Shown: positions 36,963-46,275 of the stretch, one piece after another
Position numbering within the stretch: the stretch's first letter is position 1
How the letters are laid out: each line of letters starts with the position of its first letter
Source of the DNA: an uncultured Erythrobacter sp.
GTDB lineage: Bacteria; Pseudomonadota; Alphaproteobacteria; Sphingomonadales; Sphingomonadaceae
Length of the DNA: 64,000 nucleotides
Direction of reading: 5' to 3'
Assembly: GCA_947502815.1 (NCBI GenBank)
Contig: CANNBH010000001.1
Span: forward strand, 2,452,818-2,516,817
Notes under the pieces: model-generated
What the model saw: only the letters and a program-made list of their open reading frames with translations
Database searches by the model: none
Told to the model about the DNA's origin: nothing
Made by a program: the position numbers and the translations under genes

Positions 36963-37547
36963 TTAGCTCATGAATTGGGCCTTGTGCCCGTCTACATCGC
37001 CTGCCGCGAGGAGCTTTGCCTGATCAACCCAGCGATCACGATCAATCCTGCCCTTAATCTTAAGATATTGATCGACCTCCGCGACATCGGCCGCGCTCCA
37101 TTGGGAGATTTGGTCGAACCGCATAACGCCAAGCGAATGGCAAAGGTCATTTAGCTTTGGACCGATGCCTTTAATCTTCGTGAGATCATCGGGTTCGCCC
37201 ACCGCTTGCGCGATTTTGGGTCCGTCCAAAATTTCACCGGCCGCATCCTTGGCGCTTGACGCCGCAGCCGCGGCACCTGCTCCAGCGGCGGCAACACCCG
37301 CTGCAACTGTGCCAGCGGCTCCCTTCGCAGCATCCGCTGCTCCAGATGCGACATCACCCGCCGCGTCAACCGCGCCAGAGGCTGCGTCGCCGGCCGCATC
37401 AACAGCGCCTTTGGCCACATCGCTAGCCTTGCCCGCAGTGTCAGCCACCATCGCACCCAGCCTGCCCCATATCCACCACGCGGTGGCTAAACCGATCAAC
37501 AAAGCGATGATAAAACGAACCGGATTATCCATTACGATCTGAAACAT
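36963..37547 (-). CDS. Membrane-anchored Ala-rich protein with helix-hairpin-helix-like C-terminus
   Basis: 194 residues from ATG 37547 (GAGGGG seven bases upstream). One N-terminal span (NPVRFIIALLIGLATAWWIWG), then about 90 residues of Ala/Gly/Asp repeats based on DAAGDAASGAV-like units, and a C-terminal domain with DDLTKIKGIGPKLNDLCHSLG and FDQISQWSAADVAEVDQYL. The last matches the helix-hairpin-helix 'flap endonuclease-1-like' domain often found fused to ribosomal L21 or membrane anchors; DNA binding is not proven. It is the third gene of a tight minus-strand unit with an OmpA-family protein and a 29-residue membrane peptide. Confidence 0.82.
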   Translation of the reverse strand: MFQIVMDNPVRFIIALLIGLATAWWIWGRLGAMVADTAGKASDVAKGAVDAAGDAASGAVDAAGDVASGAADAAKGAAGTVAAGVAAAGAGAAAAASSAKDAAGEILDGPKIAQAVGEPDDLTKIKGIGPKLNDLCHSLGVMRFDQISQWSAADVAEVDQYLKIKGRIDRDRWVDQAKLLAAGDVDGHKAQFMS

Positions 37548-37566
37548 GTATTTTCCCCTCGCCTGA

Positions 37567-37656
37567 TCAATTTCGCGCCCAAATGAGCCAACCGATCCCG
37601 AGGCCAATCAGGAACATGATGATAATCGCAATCCAGCTTTCAAGAAGTAGTGGCAT
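37567..37656 (-). CDS. 29-residue single-span membrane peptide
   Basis: ATG at 37656, stop at 37569-37567. The purine-rich AGAGGGAGAG just upstream, inside the end of the OmpA-like gene, is a strong ribosome-binding site. The peptide is almost entirely one membrane span: MPLLLESW, then IAIIIMFLIGLGIGWLIWAR and a final Asn. Its IGLGIGWLIWAR resembles IGLATAWWIWGR at the start of the next gene's product. It lies 2 bases after the OmpA-like stop and 19 bases before the next ATG, so all three are probably co-translated. Function unknown. Confidence 0.7.
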   Translation of the reverse strand: MPLLLESWIAIIIMFLIGLGIGWLIWARN

Positions 37657-37658
37657 TG

Positions 37659-38444
37659 TTACTCTCCCTCTTGAGCGGCTGCGCCCGCAGAGCCGCCAGC
37701 ATCAAGCGTAAATTCAATCCGGCGATTGGCTGCATTGCTGCCATCCCCACCGGCCAAAGGTTGGCTTGAACCATAACCGGTTGCGGTGATGCGCGATGCC
37801 GCGACCCCGCGTTCAGTTAGGGCGGCGGCCACGGAATCGGCGCGGGCCTGACTGATTTGTTGGTTCACCGCATCGGTACCGGTGGCATCGGTGTGTCCGC
37901 CCACCGCAATGCTCATGCCCGTGCACGGCCCCAAACGCTCGCTAAGCCCGTCAATGATGGTCAGCGAGGACGGCGCCAGATAGGCGCTGCCGGTCCTAAA
38001 GGTGATCGATTTGCCTTCCATGAAGCCATCAATATCGCCCTGACAATCGGCAACCAGTTCTTCGCTGGCGCCTGTGGTTGCATCGGCGGCACTTGCACCA
38101 TCTGCCGATGCGCCATCACCCGAAGCAAGCTCCGCAGAATAGACTTCTGCATCCGCAACCATATCATCGGCCCAGCGGATTGACCCGACTGTGCTGTTCG
38201 CGCGCAAATATTCTTCGATCCGTGCGCGTTCCGCCGGATCAGTCACCCCATCCAGCACCGCAACCCGCGCCAACGGATCGCGCTGCATTGTGAGCGAAGC
38301 GCCATCGGCGCCCGACGCGGCCAGCGCGGCCTGCATATCTGCCTCAATGGTGTCGATATAGTCTGCGCCGTCCATCGCATGCGTTCCCCACGCAAGCAGC
38401 GATGCAACACCGGCGCCAAGCAAACCCTTGGTCAAACCTTGCAT
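37659..38444 (-). CDS. OmpA-family outer-membrane/peptidoglycan-binding protein
   Basis: 261 residues from ATG 38444 (GGGA eight bases upstream). N-terminal hydrophobic segment (GLLGAGVASLLAWGTHAM), a BON-like middle (DGVTDPAERARIEEYL), an Ala/Ser/Asp-rich linker, and a C-terminal OmpA domain from about residue 135: ITFRTGSAYLAPSS, GGHTDATGTDAVNQQISQAR, ARADSVAAALTERGV and NRRIEF, the peptidoglycan-binding signature (Asp and Arg). It probably links the envelope to the cell wall. Last gene upstream of a 29-residue membrane peptide. Confidence 0.88.
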   Translation of the reverse strand: MQGLTKGLLGAGVASLLAWGTHAMDGADYIDTIEADMQAALAASGADGASLTMQRDPLARVAVLDGVTDPAERARIEEYLRANSTVGSIRWADDMVADAEVYSAELASGDGASADGASAADATTGASEELVADCQGDIDGFMEGKSITFRTGSAYLAPSSLTIIDGLSERLGPCTGMSIAVGGHTDATGTDAVNQQISQARADSVAAALTERGVAASRITATGYGSSQPLAGGDGSNAANRRIEFTLDAGGSAGAAAQEGE

Positions 38445-38540
38445 ATCTAGTCCCTTCCCTTTCGGTAAGAATTGCAGCCACGGGGCATTATGTAAAGTCA
38501 CAAGATGTAAGCTGGTCCCGAGGAGGGGCCAAACGGCCGC

Positions 38541-38603
38541 CTAGCGATCGGCCATCAGCTCAAATTTCATCAGCAGCGTCCATTGCCCGACTGAGAACAT
38601 AAC
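38541..38603 (-). pseudogene. Decayed 3' end of a phytase-like esterase gene
   Basis: On the minus strand this stretch reads MFSVGQWTLLMKFELMADR then a stop. It matches the C-terminus of the intact protein encoded at 40298-41284 (LSGGQRTLLMKFEVVAR), and the DNA of the two is visibly alike. No coding sequence can be followed further upstream, so only the last ~20 codons survive. It is probably the relic of a duplication about 1.7 kb away. Confidence 0.6.
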
Positions 38604-38698
38604 GCATTCGGCGGGCTTTCTTGTGTCCAATCCAGCATGCAGTTTCGGTCAATTGTATGCAGGCAAAAGGCCTTTAGGTGAACGCAGGACCCGAAAGG

Positions 38699-39556
38699 TC
38701 AAAGGGACTCATCGGGTTCTGCATCAACATCAGAAGGAGGTAGAGTCAACGCTTGCCCAGGCTCCCAATCATCCGGGATCATCATGTTGACCAGTCTGCC
38801 GAACCGGTTTGGGAAGTACGCAGCATCCTGATATTCTACCGAAGTTAGTTCAAAATTCGATAAAGCGCTTGGCACGGTATCGTCTGAACTTGGGGGCGTC
38901 AGACGCATGGTATCTGCGACCATATTCTGTTCGGCAAGGTCATCAGCGCTGTCAAAAGCAGCAAGCTCAGGCCAATAGGAAAGTCCATTTTCTGTCGCGA
39001 CGTAATAGATGCCCATGTTGATCACCTGCCCGGCGCTGACCTCAAACCATTTCGTGCCCCAGCAAAAACAGGTATTGGGTGTTCCTCCTAGCACATAATT
39101 CCCCGTTGAAACTGCTACGAGATAGTGCCTGTAATTCTCATCCTCGAAAAAGAAGTCTTTGCGCGGAATATAAAAGCTGCGGGTCTGCGAGCGGCGCAGC
39201 CGGCGCGGCGATTCCCCTTCGCCCAAAAACTCATTGGCATCGGGGTCCCAAGCGGCGATCTGAACCGCTGGCCAAAGAGGTTTATCCAGCGGGATGCGCT
39301 CTTTCGTCCGGCTGGACCTCACGTTTCCAATTAAAACTCCGAGGCCAATATCGACATCCATGCCCCAGCGATGGTCGGAGTGTTTTGCCAAACGAAACCA
39401 CAACAACGCCCGGCCATCCTCAACCTCAGTTGGAATTTCATCATCTTCGTATGCCTTGGCCCGCGATTGTGCCTCGACACTTTCAATTGGCAGAACAGCC
39501 GCGCCCAAACCTAAGCACGCCAAGACCGCAACGAGCAGATTGTTCCGTGCCATCAT
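38699..39556 (-). CDS. Exported protein of unknown function
   Basis: 285 residues. Signal peptide NNLLVAVLACLGLGAAVLPI, cleavage near VEAQS. The mature protein is rich in aromatic and charged residues (ALLWFRLAKHSDHRWGMDVD, DFFFEDENYRHYLVAVS) and has a Cys pair in NTCFCWGTKWF. No known family is recognised. The ATG overlaps the stop of the upstream gene (ATGA), so the two exported proteins are made together. Confidence 0.75.
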   Translation of the reverse strand: MMARNNLLVAVLACLGLGAAVLPIESVEAQSRAKAYEDDEIPTEVEDGRALLWFRLAKHSDHRWGMDVDIGLGVLIGNVRSSRTKERIPLDKPLWPAVQIAAWDPDANEFLGEGESPRRLRRSQTRSFYIPRKDFFFEDENYRHYLVAVSTGNYVLGGTPNTCFCWGTKWFEVSAGQVINMGIYYVATENGLSYWPELAAFDSADDLAEQNMVADTMRLTPPSSDDTVPSALSNFELTSVEYQDAAYFPNRFGRLVNMMIPDDWEPGQALTLPPSDVDAEPDESL

Positions 39557-40188
39557 GGAACCAGCCTCCGTTCATCCGTAATTGCCAAAGCGGCACGAGC
39601 AGCAACTCGCGATTGCGCCTCGTCCCAGCCGCCATCCCATAACTCTTCCAGTGCCTCTTCCTCTATGGCGTAGCGGGCATACCCTTTCATCGACATGCAT
39701 TTGCGCATCACAGCGCGAAACATCCTACGCCGTTGGTTGCCGCGCTCAAGCCCGCCGAGGAAGCCAGTTACTCCGGCGGAGATCGGGTTTGGCGTGTAGA
39801 CGCTGCTATTCCTGGGCGGATTGACCAGGCCTGCATATTCACCGCAAAAACCATAATCTGCGACAAATTGGCTCTCTTCCACGCCATCGCGCTGAAAAAA
39901 GAAGAATTTGTGATCGTTCTTTTCGCCCGGCGCTATCGGCGGCAAGTCAGGAGACTGTTCCACTGGTGCAGCAGCACTCTCAATCTGCGCGTCAGCCGCC
40001 GGTTCAGCCTCACTCGATAGAGCTGGTTCCGCCTCGAGGGGAGCTGCAACGTCAGGCGCTTCTTGCTGAGGGGCCTGATTTTGCGCTTGCAAACCCGCAG
40101 CGGAAAAACCAGTTGCCCCGGCTGATATCGCCGCAAACGCTATAAAGTGTAGTGCCATCCCCCGGCCTAAGTACCTTTTCAAATACAC
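39553..40188 (-). CDS. Exported protein of unknown function, Ala/Pro-rich linker
   Basis: About 211 residues if GTG 40188 is used (GAAGGG upstream); ATG 40158 is an alternative that still keeps the signal peptide (LHFIAFAAISAGATGFSAA, cleavage near GLQAQ). A Pro/Glu/Ala-rich stretch follows (PLEAEPALSSEAEPAAD), then KNDHKFFFFQRDGVEESQ, one Cys pair (FCGEYAG and MRKCMSMKG), and a helical C-terminus. The gene is coupled to the next exported protein by a 4-base overlap. Unknown function, possibly an envelope pair. Confidence 0.68.
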   Translation of the reverse strand: MYLKRYLGRGMALHFIAFAAISAGATGFSAAGLQAQNQAPQQEAPDVAAPLEAEPALSSEAEPAADAQIESAAAPVEQSPDLPPIAPGEKNDHKFFFFQRDGVEESQFVADYGFCGEYAGLVNPPRNSSVYTPNPISAGVTGFLGGLERGNQRRRMFRAVMRKCMSMKGYARYAIEEEALEELWDGGWDEAQSRVAARAALAITDERRLVP

Positions 40189-40297
40189 GCCCCGCCCTTC
40201 AAGTAAATGTCTGATCAAAAGTTATTATACTGATCAACAACAAAGCTCAAACGTGGCCGTTTTTGCTGCGCATTTGTAGGCGGCTTGCCGACTGCAT

Positions 40298-41284
40298 CTA
40301 TGGCCGAGCCGAACGCGCCACGACCTCAAATTTCATCAGCAACGTCCGCTGTCCGCCAGAGAGATTGTCGTCGCTTACGATGTAAACAAACGCCCGCTCC
40401 CCTTCTTCGCGCACAGCCAGCCCTTCGAAATTATCGACCGATAGCGGAGGCCGCAGGACCATCGCTTCGGTCGGCTGCTGCCCTGGCGCTTTGATATGGA
40501 TCATGGCCGCGTTGCCATCTGTCGGGGAATAGCTGCGCCAAAGCACAAAGAGCGTTCCATCAGCGCTCATATCCGCGTCGGTGGGCAACGCGCCGGTGCC
40601 TCCAGTTGCCGAGGTGGCACCAATGGGAAAGGTTTCGGCAAGCTGTTCCGCAGTCAGACTAAAGCAGGTGCCGACCGCTTGATCATCGACCTGCTCAGCG
40701 CATCCAATCACTCCATCTTGCGAACTCGCCAACGCCTCAAGACCGCTGTTTTCGCCAAGCGGGCCAAGCAATTCCTCTGGATCAATTCCGGTCAACTCTG
40801 GCCGCCCGTCGAGATCAGGATAACGCCACACGCGGTGATCACGCTCAAACCCTATGAGCCAGCCGCCGTCCACACTGCGCGTCAGACTCTCACTGTCACC
40901 TTGCTCTTTACCGGTTAGAATTTCGCCGTTCAGGCCGAGCAAGTCACCCACTTCGATGGCAGAGATACCGGTGAGCCGATCGCCCTGTTCCGCCGGAGTG
41001 ATCCAGACCCAGCGCGCATCATCGGTGATTGCCAGCAAACGCCCGCTATCCGCATCCCAGCGCAGGCCCGACAGCCCGCCGATGTTCTGGCCCATCCGCG
41101 GGATGTCCAATCCGCCGTGATATTTTAGAGCTCCGACCCGGTCCAGCGCCGGATCCTCGTCAGACAGTGGAACCTGCAACAGCTCTGTCCCATCGCGCGC
41201 AAAGGGATCGTGCAAATAGACATAACCGCCAACCAGCAGCGCCGCGATCAGCAGCGGCCCCCACAGTGCGACCCGCTTAAGCAA
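40298..41284 (-). CDS. Phytase-like esterase ('esterase-like activity of phytase') family protein
   Basis: 328 residues. N-terminal signal or anchor (LWGPLLIAALLVGGYVYL), then a propeller-like body with GGLSGLRWDADSGRLLAITD, RDHRVWRYPDLDG, GENSGLEALASS and the ending NFEGLAVREEGERAFVYIVS plus DDNLSGGQRTLLMKFEV, the hallmark of the PF13449 family. Probably periplasmic; the reaction is not established for most members. The gene lies 2 bases after gatB on the same strand. A decayed relic of such a gene is at 38541-38603. Confidence 0.86.
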   Translation of the reverse strand: MLKRVALWGPLLIAALLVGGYVYLHDPFARDGTELLQVPLSDEDPALDRVGALKYHGGLDIPRMGQNIGGLSGLRWDADSGRLLAITDDARWVWITPAEQGDRLTGISAIEVGDLLGLNGEILTGKEQGDSESLTRSVDGGWLIGFERDHRVWRYPDLDGRPELTGIDPEELLGPLGENSGLEALASSQDGVIGCAEQVDDQAVGTCFSLTAEQLAETFPIGATSATGGTGALPTDADMSADGTLFVLWRSYSPTDGNAAMIHIKAPGQQPTEAMVLRPPLSVDNFEGLAVREEGERAFVYIVSDDNLSGGQRTLLMKFEVVARSARP

Positions 41285-41286
41285 TT

Positions 41287-42795
41287 CTAGCCCAGCTTAT
41301 CTTTGAGCAGTTGGTTGACCACACCGGGGTTTGCTTTGCCCTGCATCGCCTTCATGGTTTGCCCGACAAAGAAGCCAAACAGCTTGTCCTTGCCGCCCTT
41401 ATATTGCTCAACCTTATCGCCGTTGTTCGCGAGGATTTCGTCAATTGCGGCTTCGATCGCGCCGGTGTCGCTGACCTGTTTCAGGCCTTCCGTGTCGGCA
41501 ATCTCGCCCGGCTCGCGCCCTGTGCGCAGGACCAGTTCAAAGATTTCCTTGGCCTGTTTGCCGCTGATCTCGCCTTTGTCTTGCATCGCAAGGATTGCCG
41601 CTTGGCGTTCGCTTGTGGCGCGGGATGGATCGGCTTCATCGGCAAAGTTCTCTTTGGCCGATTTGATAACGCCGGGTGCGACCGACAGAGCCCAGTTCGC
41701 CACCTGCGTCGCGACCTCAGTCTCTGGCTTGCCCATCGCGCTCGCCGTAACGCCCAGCAACCTTTCAAACCGTCCAAATGTCTCGACCTCTGCGGTCAAT
41801 TCGCGCGCGTTGTAAGCTGTCAGGCCAAGCTCGTCGGTGTACCGCACCCGCTTTGCATCGGGCAGTTCGGGCAGGCTGGCGCGGCATTCGGCAAGGAAAT
41901 CATCCTCCAGAACAAGCGGCAGCAAATCGGGGTCGGGGAAGTAGCGGTAATCATGCGCGTCTTCTTTCGACCGCATCGTCCGCGTGGCGCCGGTGGCGAC
42001 ATCGAACAGGCGCGTTTCTTGGTCCACGCTGCCGCCGCTTTCGATCAGATCAACCTGACGCGCGGCTTCATATTCGATCACTTGCATCACGAACCGAACC
42101 GAGTTCACGTTCTTCGTTTCCGTGCGCGTGCCCAGCTCATCGCCGACCTTGCGAACCGAAACATTGACGTCGGCCCGCATGGAGCCTTCTTCCATATTGC
42201 CATCACAGCTGCCGACATAGCGCAGGATGCTGCGCAATTTGCGGACATAGGCACCGGCCTCAGCAGGGGAGCCCATTTCCGGGTTGCTGACGATTTCCAT
42301 TAAAGCCACGCCGCTGCGGTTAAGGTCGACATAGGACATGGTTGGATGCTGATCATGCATCAATTTGCCCGCGTCTTGCTCAACGTGAATGCGCTCAATC
42401 CCGATCATCTTGTCTTCGGGAATCCCGGTTTTCTCATCGGCTTCGATCAGCAAAGAGCCTTCGCCCACCAGCGGGTGGTAAAGCTGGCTGATCTGATAAC
42501 CCTGCGGCAGATCGGCATAGAAGTAGTTTTTGCGGTCAAACCGGCTCCACGCGTTGATCTGCGCTTCGATTGCCATGCCGGTGCGCACGGCCTGACGGAT
42601 GCATTCGCGGTTGGGCACAGGCAGCATGCCCGGCATCGCGGCATCGACAAGAGAGACTTGGCTGTTGGGCTGCGCACCAAACGTGGTCGAAGCGCCCGAA
42701 AAGAGCTTTGAATTCGTGGTGATCTGCGCGTGCACCTCAAGGCCGATTACGACCTCCCACTCGCCTGTCTGTCCCTGAATACGGTAATCACTCAT
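41287..42795 (-). CDS. gatB: Aspartyl/glutamyl-tRNA amidotransferase subunit B
   Basis: 502 residues from ATG 42795, inside the end of the preceding 86-codon gene (8-base overlap). The GatB kinase-like domain is clear: [79 protein letters not shown]; the C-terminal YqeY-like tail ends [16 protein letters not shown]. GatB phosphorylates the glutamate or aspartate on mis-charged tRNA for amidation by GatA. Unusually, gatC and gatA lie upstream with four membrane-protein genes in between. Confidence 0.97.
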   Translation of the reverse strand: MSDYRIQGQTGEWEVVIGLEVHAQITTNSKLFSGASTTFGAQPNSQVSLVDAAMPGMLPVPNRECIRQAVRTGMAIEAQINAWSRFDRKNYFYADLPQGYQISQLYHPLVGEGSLLIEADEKTGIPEDKMIGIERIHVEQDAGKLMHDQHPTMSYVDLNRSGVALMEIVSNPEMGSPAEAGAYVRKLRSILRYVGSCDGNMEEGSMRADVNVSVRKVGDELGTRTETKNVNSVRFVMQVIEYEAARQVDLIESGGSVDQETRLFDVATGATRTMRSKEDAHDYRYFPDPDLLPLVLEDDFLAECRASLPELPDAKRVRYTDELGLTAYNARELTAEVETFGRFERLLGVTASAMGKPETEVATQVANWALSVAPGVIKSAKENFADEADPSRATSERQAAILAMQDKGEISGKQAKEIFELVLRTGREPGEIADTEGLKQVSDTGAIEAAIDEILANNGDKVEQYKGGKDKLFGFFVGQTMKAMQGKANPGVVNQLLKDKLG

Positions 42796-43048
42796 CGTCT
42801 TTAGTCCCAATGGAATTGGTGGTTTGGTTTGTGCCGATCCGCTGTGCCGGTTTGGCTGGGCCGGTGTGTTTTGGCGTGTGCTTTTGTGCGTGTTCTTGCG
42901 TGCTGTCCCGCGCAGAGCCGGATTTGTCCGTGATCACTTTGCCGTCTTGATCAAAGCGCGCCTCGCCGTGTTCGATCGTTTGCGAGAGATACATAACAAC
43001 CCCTCCAATAATCACAAAGCAGACAAGAAAGATGGTGGCGGCAATCAT
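42788..43048 (-). CDS. Small membrane protein with polar tail
   Basis: 86 residues. One N-terminal span ([17 protein letters not shown]) and a highly polar tail containing [19 protein letters not shown], then His/Lys/Pro-rich sequence ([15 protein letters not shown]). Start and stop both overlap neighbours (ATGA with the acyltransferase, 8 bases with gatB), so it is co-translated. The segment [11 protein letters not shown] resembles EARFNSRTGKVL in the neighbouring 82-residue protein, suggesting a small duplicated family. Function unknown. Confidence 0.72.
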   Translation of the reverse strand: MIAATIFLVCFVIIGGVVMYLSQTIEHGEARFDQDGKVITDKSGSARDSTQEHAQKHTPKHTGPAKPAQRIGTNQTTNSIGTKDDE

Positions 43049-44187
43049 GCGGCTTGCCCTGATGTCTGATCAGACTTGGCAAGCCAACGCCGGGTGATCG
43101 TCTGCCCCGGTTTTTCAACCAGGTGGTACGATACAAATGACACAAGAACGAGCAGCGCCAGCATCGCAATCGTCAAAATATCGCTGACCAATGGGGTCGC
43201 GACCAGACTGGTCACGCCGTCATTGTTCACACTAACATCGACCAGTCCGGTGATTTGCAAGACTTCTGCAAATCGGCCGTGCAAGAAATTGTGAACCATA
43301 TAGATCGAATAGCTGAGCAGGCCGAGCACCTGAAACGCCTTCATGCTGAGCAGCCGGCTGACGACGCCGCGTTGGCTCGCAAGCACAAACACCATCGCGG
43401 AAAACACAAATGGTGCGGCGAATGTGAGCGCGTCCTCTGCAAATGAGACGTACAAGATCGTGCCAAGAAGCAACGCCACTTCCCATGCAGATCCGCCGAT
43501 CCCGCCAAACCGGCGGAATGCATGATAGGTCAGCACGCCCATCGCAAAACCAAAGACGCAGCGCAGAAAGCCGCCTTGGAATGTTATGTGAAGATCGTCA
43601 GACGTCATGACCGCAAAACCAAGGCCCAAAAGCGCCAGCGCACCCGTCAGAACCAGCATCGCGCGGCCGCGAACCAAAAAGACGAAGGCGAACAGGAAAT
43701 ACGTCCACATTTCCGCAGCGATGCTCCACGCAGGGGTGTTCCAGCCGGGGCCGCCGGGAATGCCAAAGCTTTGGATCAGGAACAGGTTTTGAACCAAGGA
43801 CCACAGATCGCGAGAGCCAGAAAACGGTTCCCGCGAAACATATTGCGCAATCGTGTCCCCGCCAAAGACAAGCAGCATTTCAAGCGCCACAAACCCCAGC
43901 AGCACGGCAATATGCAGCGGGTAAATTCGGCCCATCCGCAGCGCCATGAAACGCCCGACCGACACCGTCTTTTCCCGCAGCCTTTCGCCATAGGAATGGG
44001 CGATCACAAAACCGCTTAGGACGAAGAAATAGTCAACAAACAGCCAGCCATTTCGAACCACCATCAGGTTGGAGATATAGCCGCTTGATTTGAAGTGATA
44101 GAGCACCACGATCACTGCGCAGATACCCCGCAGCGCATCGAGCACATCGAACCGCATTTTCGCTTCGGATGATGGCACCGCCGTCAT
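43045..44187 (-). CDS. Acyltransferase 3-family membrane O-acyltransferase
   Basis: 380 residues, about ten hydrophobic segments. N-terminal acyltransferase-3 signature RFDVLDALRGICAVIVVLYHF with the catalytic His, then WLFVDYFFVLSGFVIAHSY and MGRIYPLH. This family transfers acetyl or other acyl groups onto sugars of surface polysaccharides from the inner membrane. It overlaps both neighbours by 4 bases. The setting inside the gat genes is unusual; a link to translation is unlikely and co-expression may be fortuitous. Confidence 0.88.
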   Translation of the reverse strand: MTAVPSSEAKMRFDVLDALRGICAVIVVLYHFKSSGYISNLMVVRNGWLFVDYFFVLSGFVIAHSYGERLREKTVSVGRFMALRMGRIYPLHIAVLLGFVALEMLLVFGGDTIAQYVSREPFSGSRDLWSLVQNLFLIQSFGIPGGPGWNTPAWSIAAEMWTYFLFAFVFLVRGRAMLVLTGALALLGLGFAVMTSDDLHITFQGGFLRCVFGFAMGVLTYHAFRRFGGIGGSAWEVALLLGTILYVSFAEDALTFAAPFVFSAMVFVLASQRGVVSRLLSMKAFQVLGLLSYSIYMVHNFLHGRFAEVLQITGLVDVSVNNDGVTSLVATPLVSDILTIAMLALLVLVSFVSYHLVEKPGQTITRRWLAKSDQTSGQAA

Positions 44188-44432
44188 ACGTTGTGTTCAC
44201 CCGGCTTCAGCACCTTTCCGGTGCGGCTGTTAAAGCGCGCCTCTGCGATGTTGAATTTCTTTTCGAGATTTTGGCCAAGGTGACCAAGCGCCGCAACGGC
44301 GACAAAAACCCCCAGTCCGATCAGCATGGAGCCAAAGCCGCGTTCCCATGGGCGAAATTTGATCGCCATGCCGATCATAAAGATCGTCCAGCCGAGGTAG
44401 AACCAACGCAGCCTCGTCATGTGATCAAACAT
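44184..44432 (-). CDS. Small two-span membrane protein
   Basis: 82 residues from ATG 44432, overlapping the upstream stop by 8 bases; the in-frame ATG at 44420 would drop four residues. Two spans (WFYLGWTIFMIGMAIKF and GSMLIGLGVFVAVAALGHLG), then EARFNSRTGKVLKPGEHNV, similar to the tail motif of the 86-residue protein two genes downstream. No known family. Its stop overlaps the acyltransferase start (ATGA). Confidence 0.7.
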   Translation of the reverse strand: MFDHMTRLRWFYLGWTIFMIGMAIKFRPWERGFGSMLIGLGVFVAVAALGHLGQNLEKKFNIAEARFNSRTGKVLKPGEHNV

Positions 44433-44802
44433 CCGATGCCTCGAGAAGCCCCGCCTCAACCGCTTTCAATTCGGCGCGCACGACATTGTCGAATTTCTTC
44501 GTGCCGGTGACGGTGATTTCTTCGAGGAACAGCACGCTCAACGTGCGGTATTCGGGGTAGTTCGCCAACTCACGCACGGTGGCTGCAAACAGCGGTCCAT
44601 TGCGTACAGTGCGCGTCTTTGGATCCATTTGCATGTGGAGCGATTTGAGCAATTCTGCATAGGCAAAATACCGCTTGTTCGGCTCTTCGGCCTCAGGACG
44701 GCGGCTGCGCCGGACAAAGCTTATCGCGACCAGCCATGCCGGCGCGACAAAACCCAGTGCCACGGTTGCAAGAATGCCCCATTCAAACGGTGTCACCACC
44801 AT
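44425..44802 (-). CDS. Small membrane protein, one N-terminal span
   Basis: 125 residues. One span ([21 protein letters not shown]), then a basic motif ([11 protein letters not shown]) and a cytoplasmic helical domain ([40 protein letters not shown]). I do not recognise the family. The ATG lies inside the end of gatA (10-base overlap), and its stop is inside the next gene. Confidence 0.72.
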   Translation of the reverse strand: MVVTPFEWGILATVALGFVAPAWLVAISFVRRSRRPEAEEPNKRYFAYAELLKSLHMQMDPKTRTVRNGPLFAATVRELANYPEYRTLSVLFLEEITVTGTKKFDNVVRAELKAVEAGLLEASDV

Positions 44803-46274
44803 TTCTCCGGTTTAACAGTAAATCCAGCACGCTCTTGAATGGCCAGACCCGCGTCGAGCACCGATTGTTCGTCAAACGCCTTGCCCACCAATTGCAGACC
44901 CAGCGGCAGACCGTCTGGGTTGATGCCAGCCGGCACGCTCATCGCGGGCAGCCCGGCAAGGCTGGCTGGCACGGCGAACACATCGTTCAAATACATCGTC
45001 AACGGATCATCGTTGAGACTGCCAAGGGCGAAGGATGCTGTCGGCGTTGTTGGCGCGAGGATCAGATCGCAATCCGCCCATGCGTTTTCAAAGTCGCGCG
45101 AAACCAATGCGCGGACCTTTTGCGCCTGATTGTAATAGGCATCGTAAAAACCGGCCGACAGCACATAGGTGCCGATAAGAATGCGGCGCTTTACCTCATC
45201 GCCAAATCCGGCGGCGCGGGTTTCGGCGTACATATCTTGCAGGCCCGCCCCATCGGGAAGATCGCGCAAACCATACCGCACACCGTCGTAGCGGGCGAGG
45301 TTGGAGGACGCCTCGGCAGGGGCGATAATGTAATAGGCGGGCAGAGCGTATTTGGTGTGCGGCAGCGAGATATCGACGATCTCAGCGCCAGCATCCCTCA
45401 GCCATTCTTTGCCCTGCTCCCACGATGCCATGATCGCATCATCGGTGCCGTCCATGCGATATTCGCGCGGAATACCGACCTTTTTGCCTTTCAGGTCGCT
45501 CGACAAGGCCGCCTCCCAATTGGGAACGTCCATTTTCAGGCTGGTCGCATCTTTCGCATCAAACCCGGCCATCGCGCCCAGCATGATTGCGCAATCTTCG
45601 ACAGAGCGCGCCATTGGGCCGGCCTGATCCAGCGAAGACGCAAACGCCACCACGCCCCAGCGCGAACAGCGGCCATAGGTTGGCTTAATCCCGCAAATGC
45701 CGGTGAAGGCGGCGGGCTGGCGGATCGACCCGCCAGTGTCTGTGCCGGTTGCAGCGGGCGCGATCCGTGCGGCCACCGCGGATGAGGACCCACCCGAAGA
45801 ACCGCCGGGCGACATCGCGGCGTTGGTGCCCTCCTTACGCCAAGGTGAGGCAACATTGCCGAAATGGCTGGTTTCGTTGGAAGAGCCCATCGCAAACTGA
45901 TCAAGGTTCAGCTTGCCCAGCATCCCTGCGCCCGCGTTCCACAAATTCTGCGAAACTGTGCTTTCATATTCGGGGATGAACCCCTCGAGGATGTGGCTGG
46001 CTGCGGTGGTTTGCACGCCCTTTGTGGCGAACAAATCCTTCATGCCAATCGGCACACCGGCCATCGCGCCCAGATCTTTGCCATCGGCGCGCGCTTTATC
46101 GGCGGCATCGGCCGCCGCCAGCGCATGGTCAGGCGTCGTCACGATAAAGGCGTTCAATTCCGCCGCCGACGCAACGGCTGCGTTGAAGCTTTCGGCGACT
46201 TCGCGCGCGGTAAAATCGCCGCCAGCAACGCCGTCACGGATGGCCTTCACGCCAAGAGAGGTAAAATCGGTCAT
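44793..46274 (-). CDS. gatA: Aspartyl/glutamyl-tRNA amidotransferase subunit A
   Basis: 493 residues from ATG 46274, one base after the gatC stop. Amidase signature with the full Ser-cisSer-Lys triad: Lys79 in [14 protein letters not shown], cis-Ser159 in [13 protein letters not shown] and nucleophile Ser183 in [14 protein letters not shown], with spacing matching characterised GatA. It releases ammonia from glutamine for the GatB active site to make Gln-tRNA or Asn-tRNA. The C-terminal [20 protein letters not shown] and [10 protein letters not shown] are typical. Followed by coupled small membrane-protein genes rather than gatB. Confidence 0.97.
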   Translation of the reverse strand: MTDFTSLGVKAIRDGVAGGDFTAREVAESFNAAVASAAELNAFIVTTPDHALAAADAADKARADGKDLGAMAGVPIGMKDLFATKGVQTTAASHILEGFIPEYESTVSQNLWNAGAGMLGKLNLDQFAMGSSNETSHFGNVASPWRKEGTNAAMSPGGSSGGSSSAVAARIAPAATGTDTGGSIRQPAAFTGICGIKPTYGRCSRWGVVAFASSLDQAGPMARSVEDCAIMLGAMAGFDAKDATSLKMDVPNWEAALSSDLKGKKVGIPREYRMDGTDDAIMASWEQGKEWLRDAGAEIVDISLPHTKYALPAYYIIAPAEASSNLARYDGVRYGLRDLPDGAGLQDMYAETRAAGFGDEVKRRILIGTYVLSAGFYDAYYNQAQKVRALVSRDFENAWADCDLILAPTTPTASFALGSLNDDPLTMYLNDVFAVPASLAGLPAMSVPAGINPDGLPLGLQLVGKAFDEQSVLDAGLAIQERAGFTVKPEKWW

Positions 46275-46275
46275 A

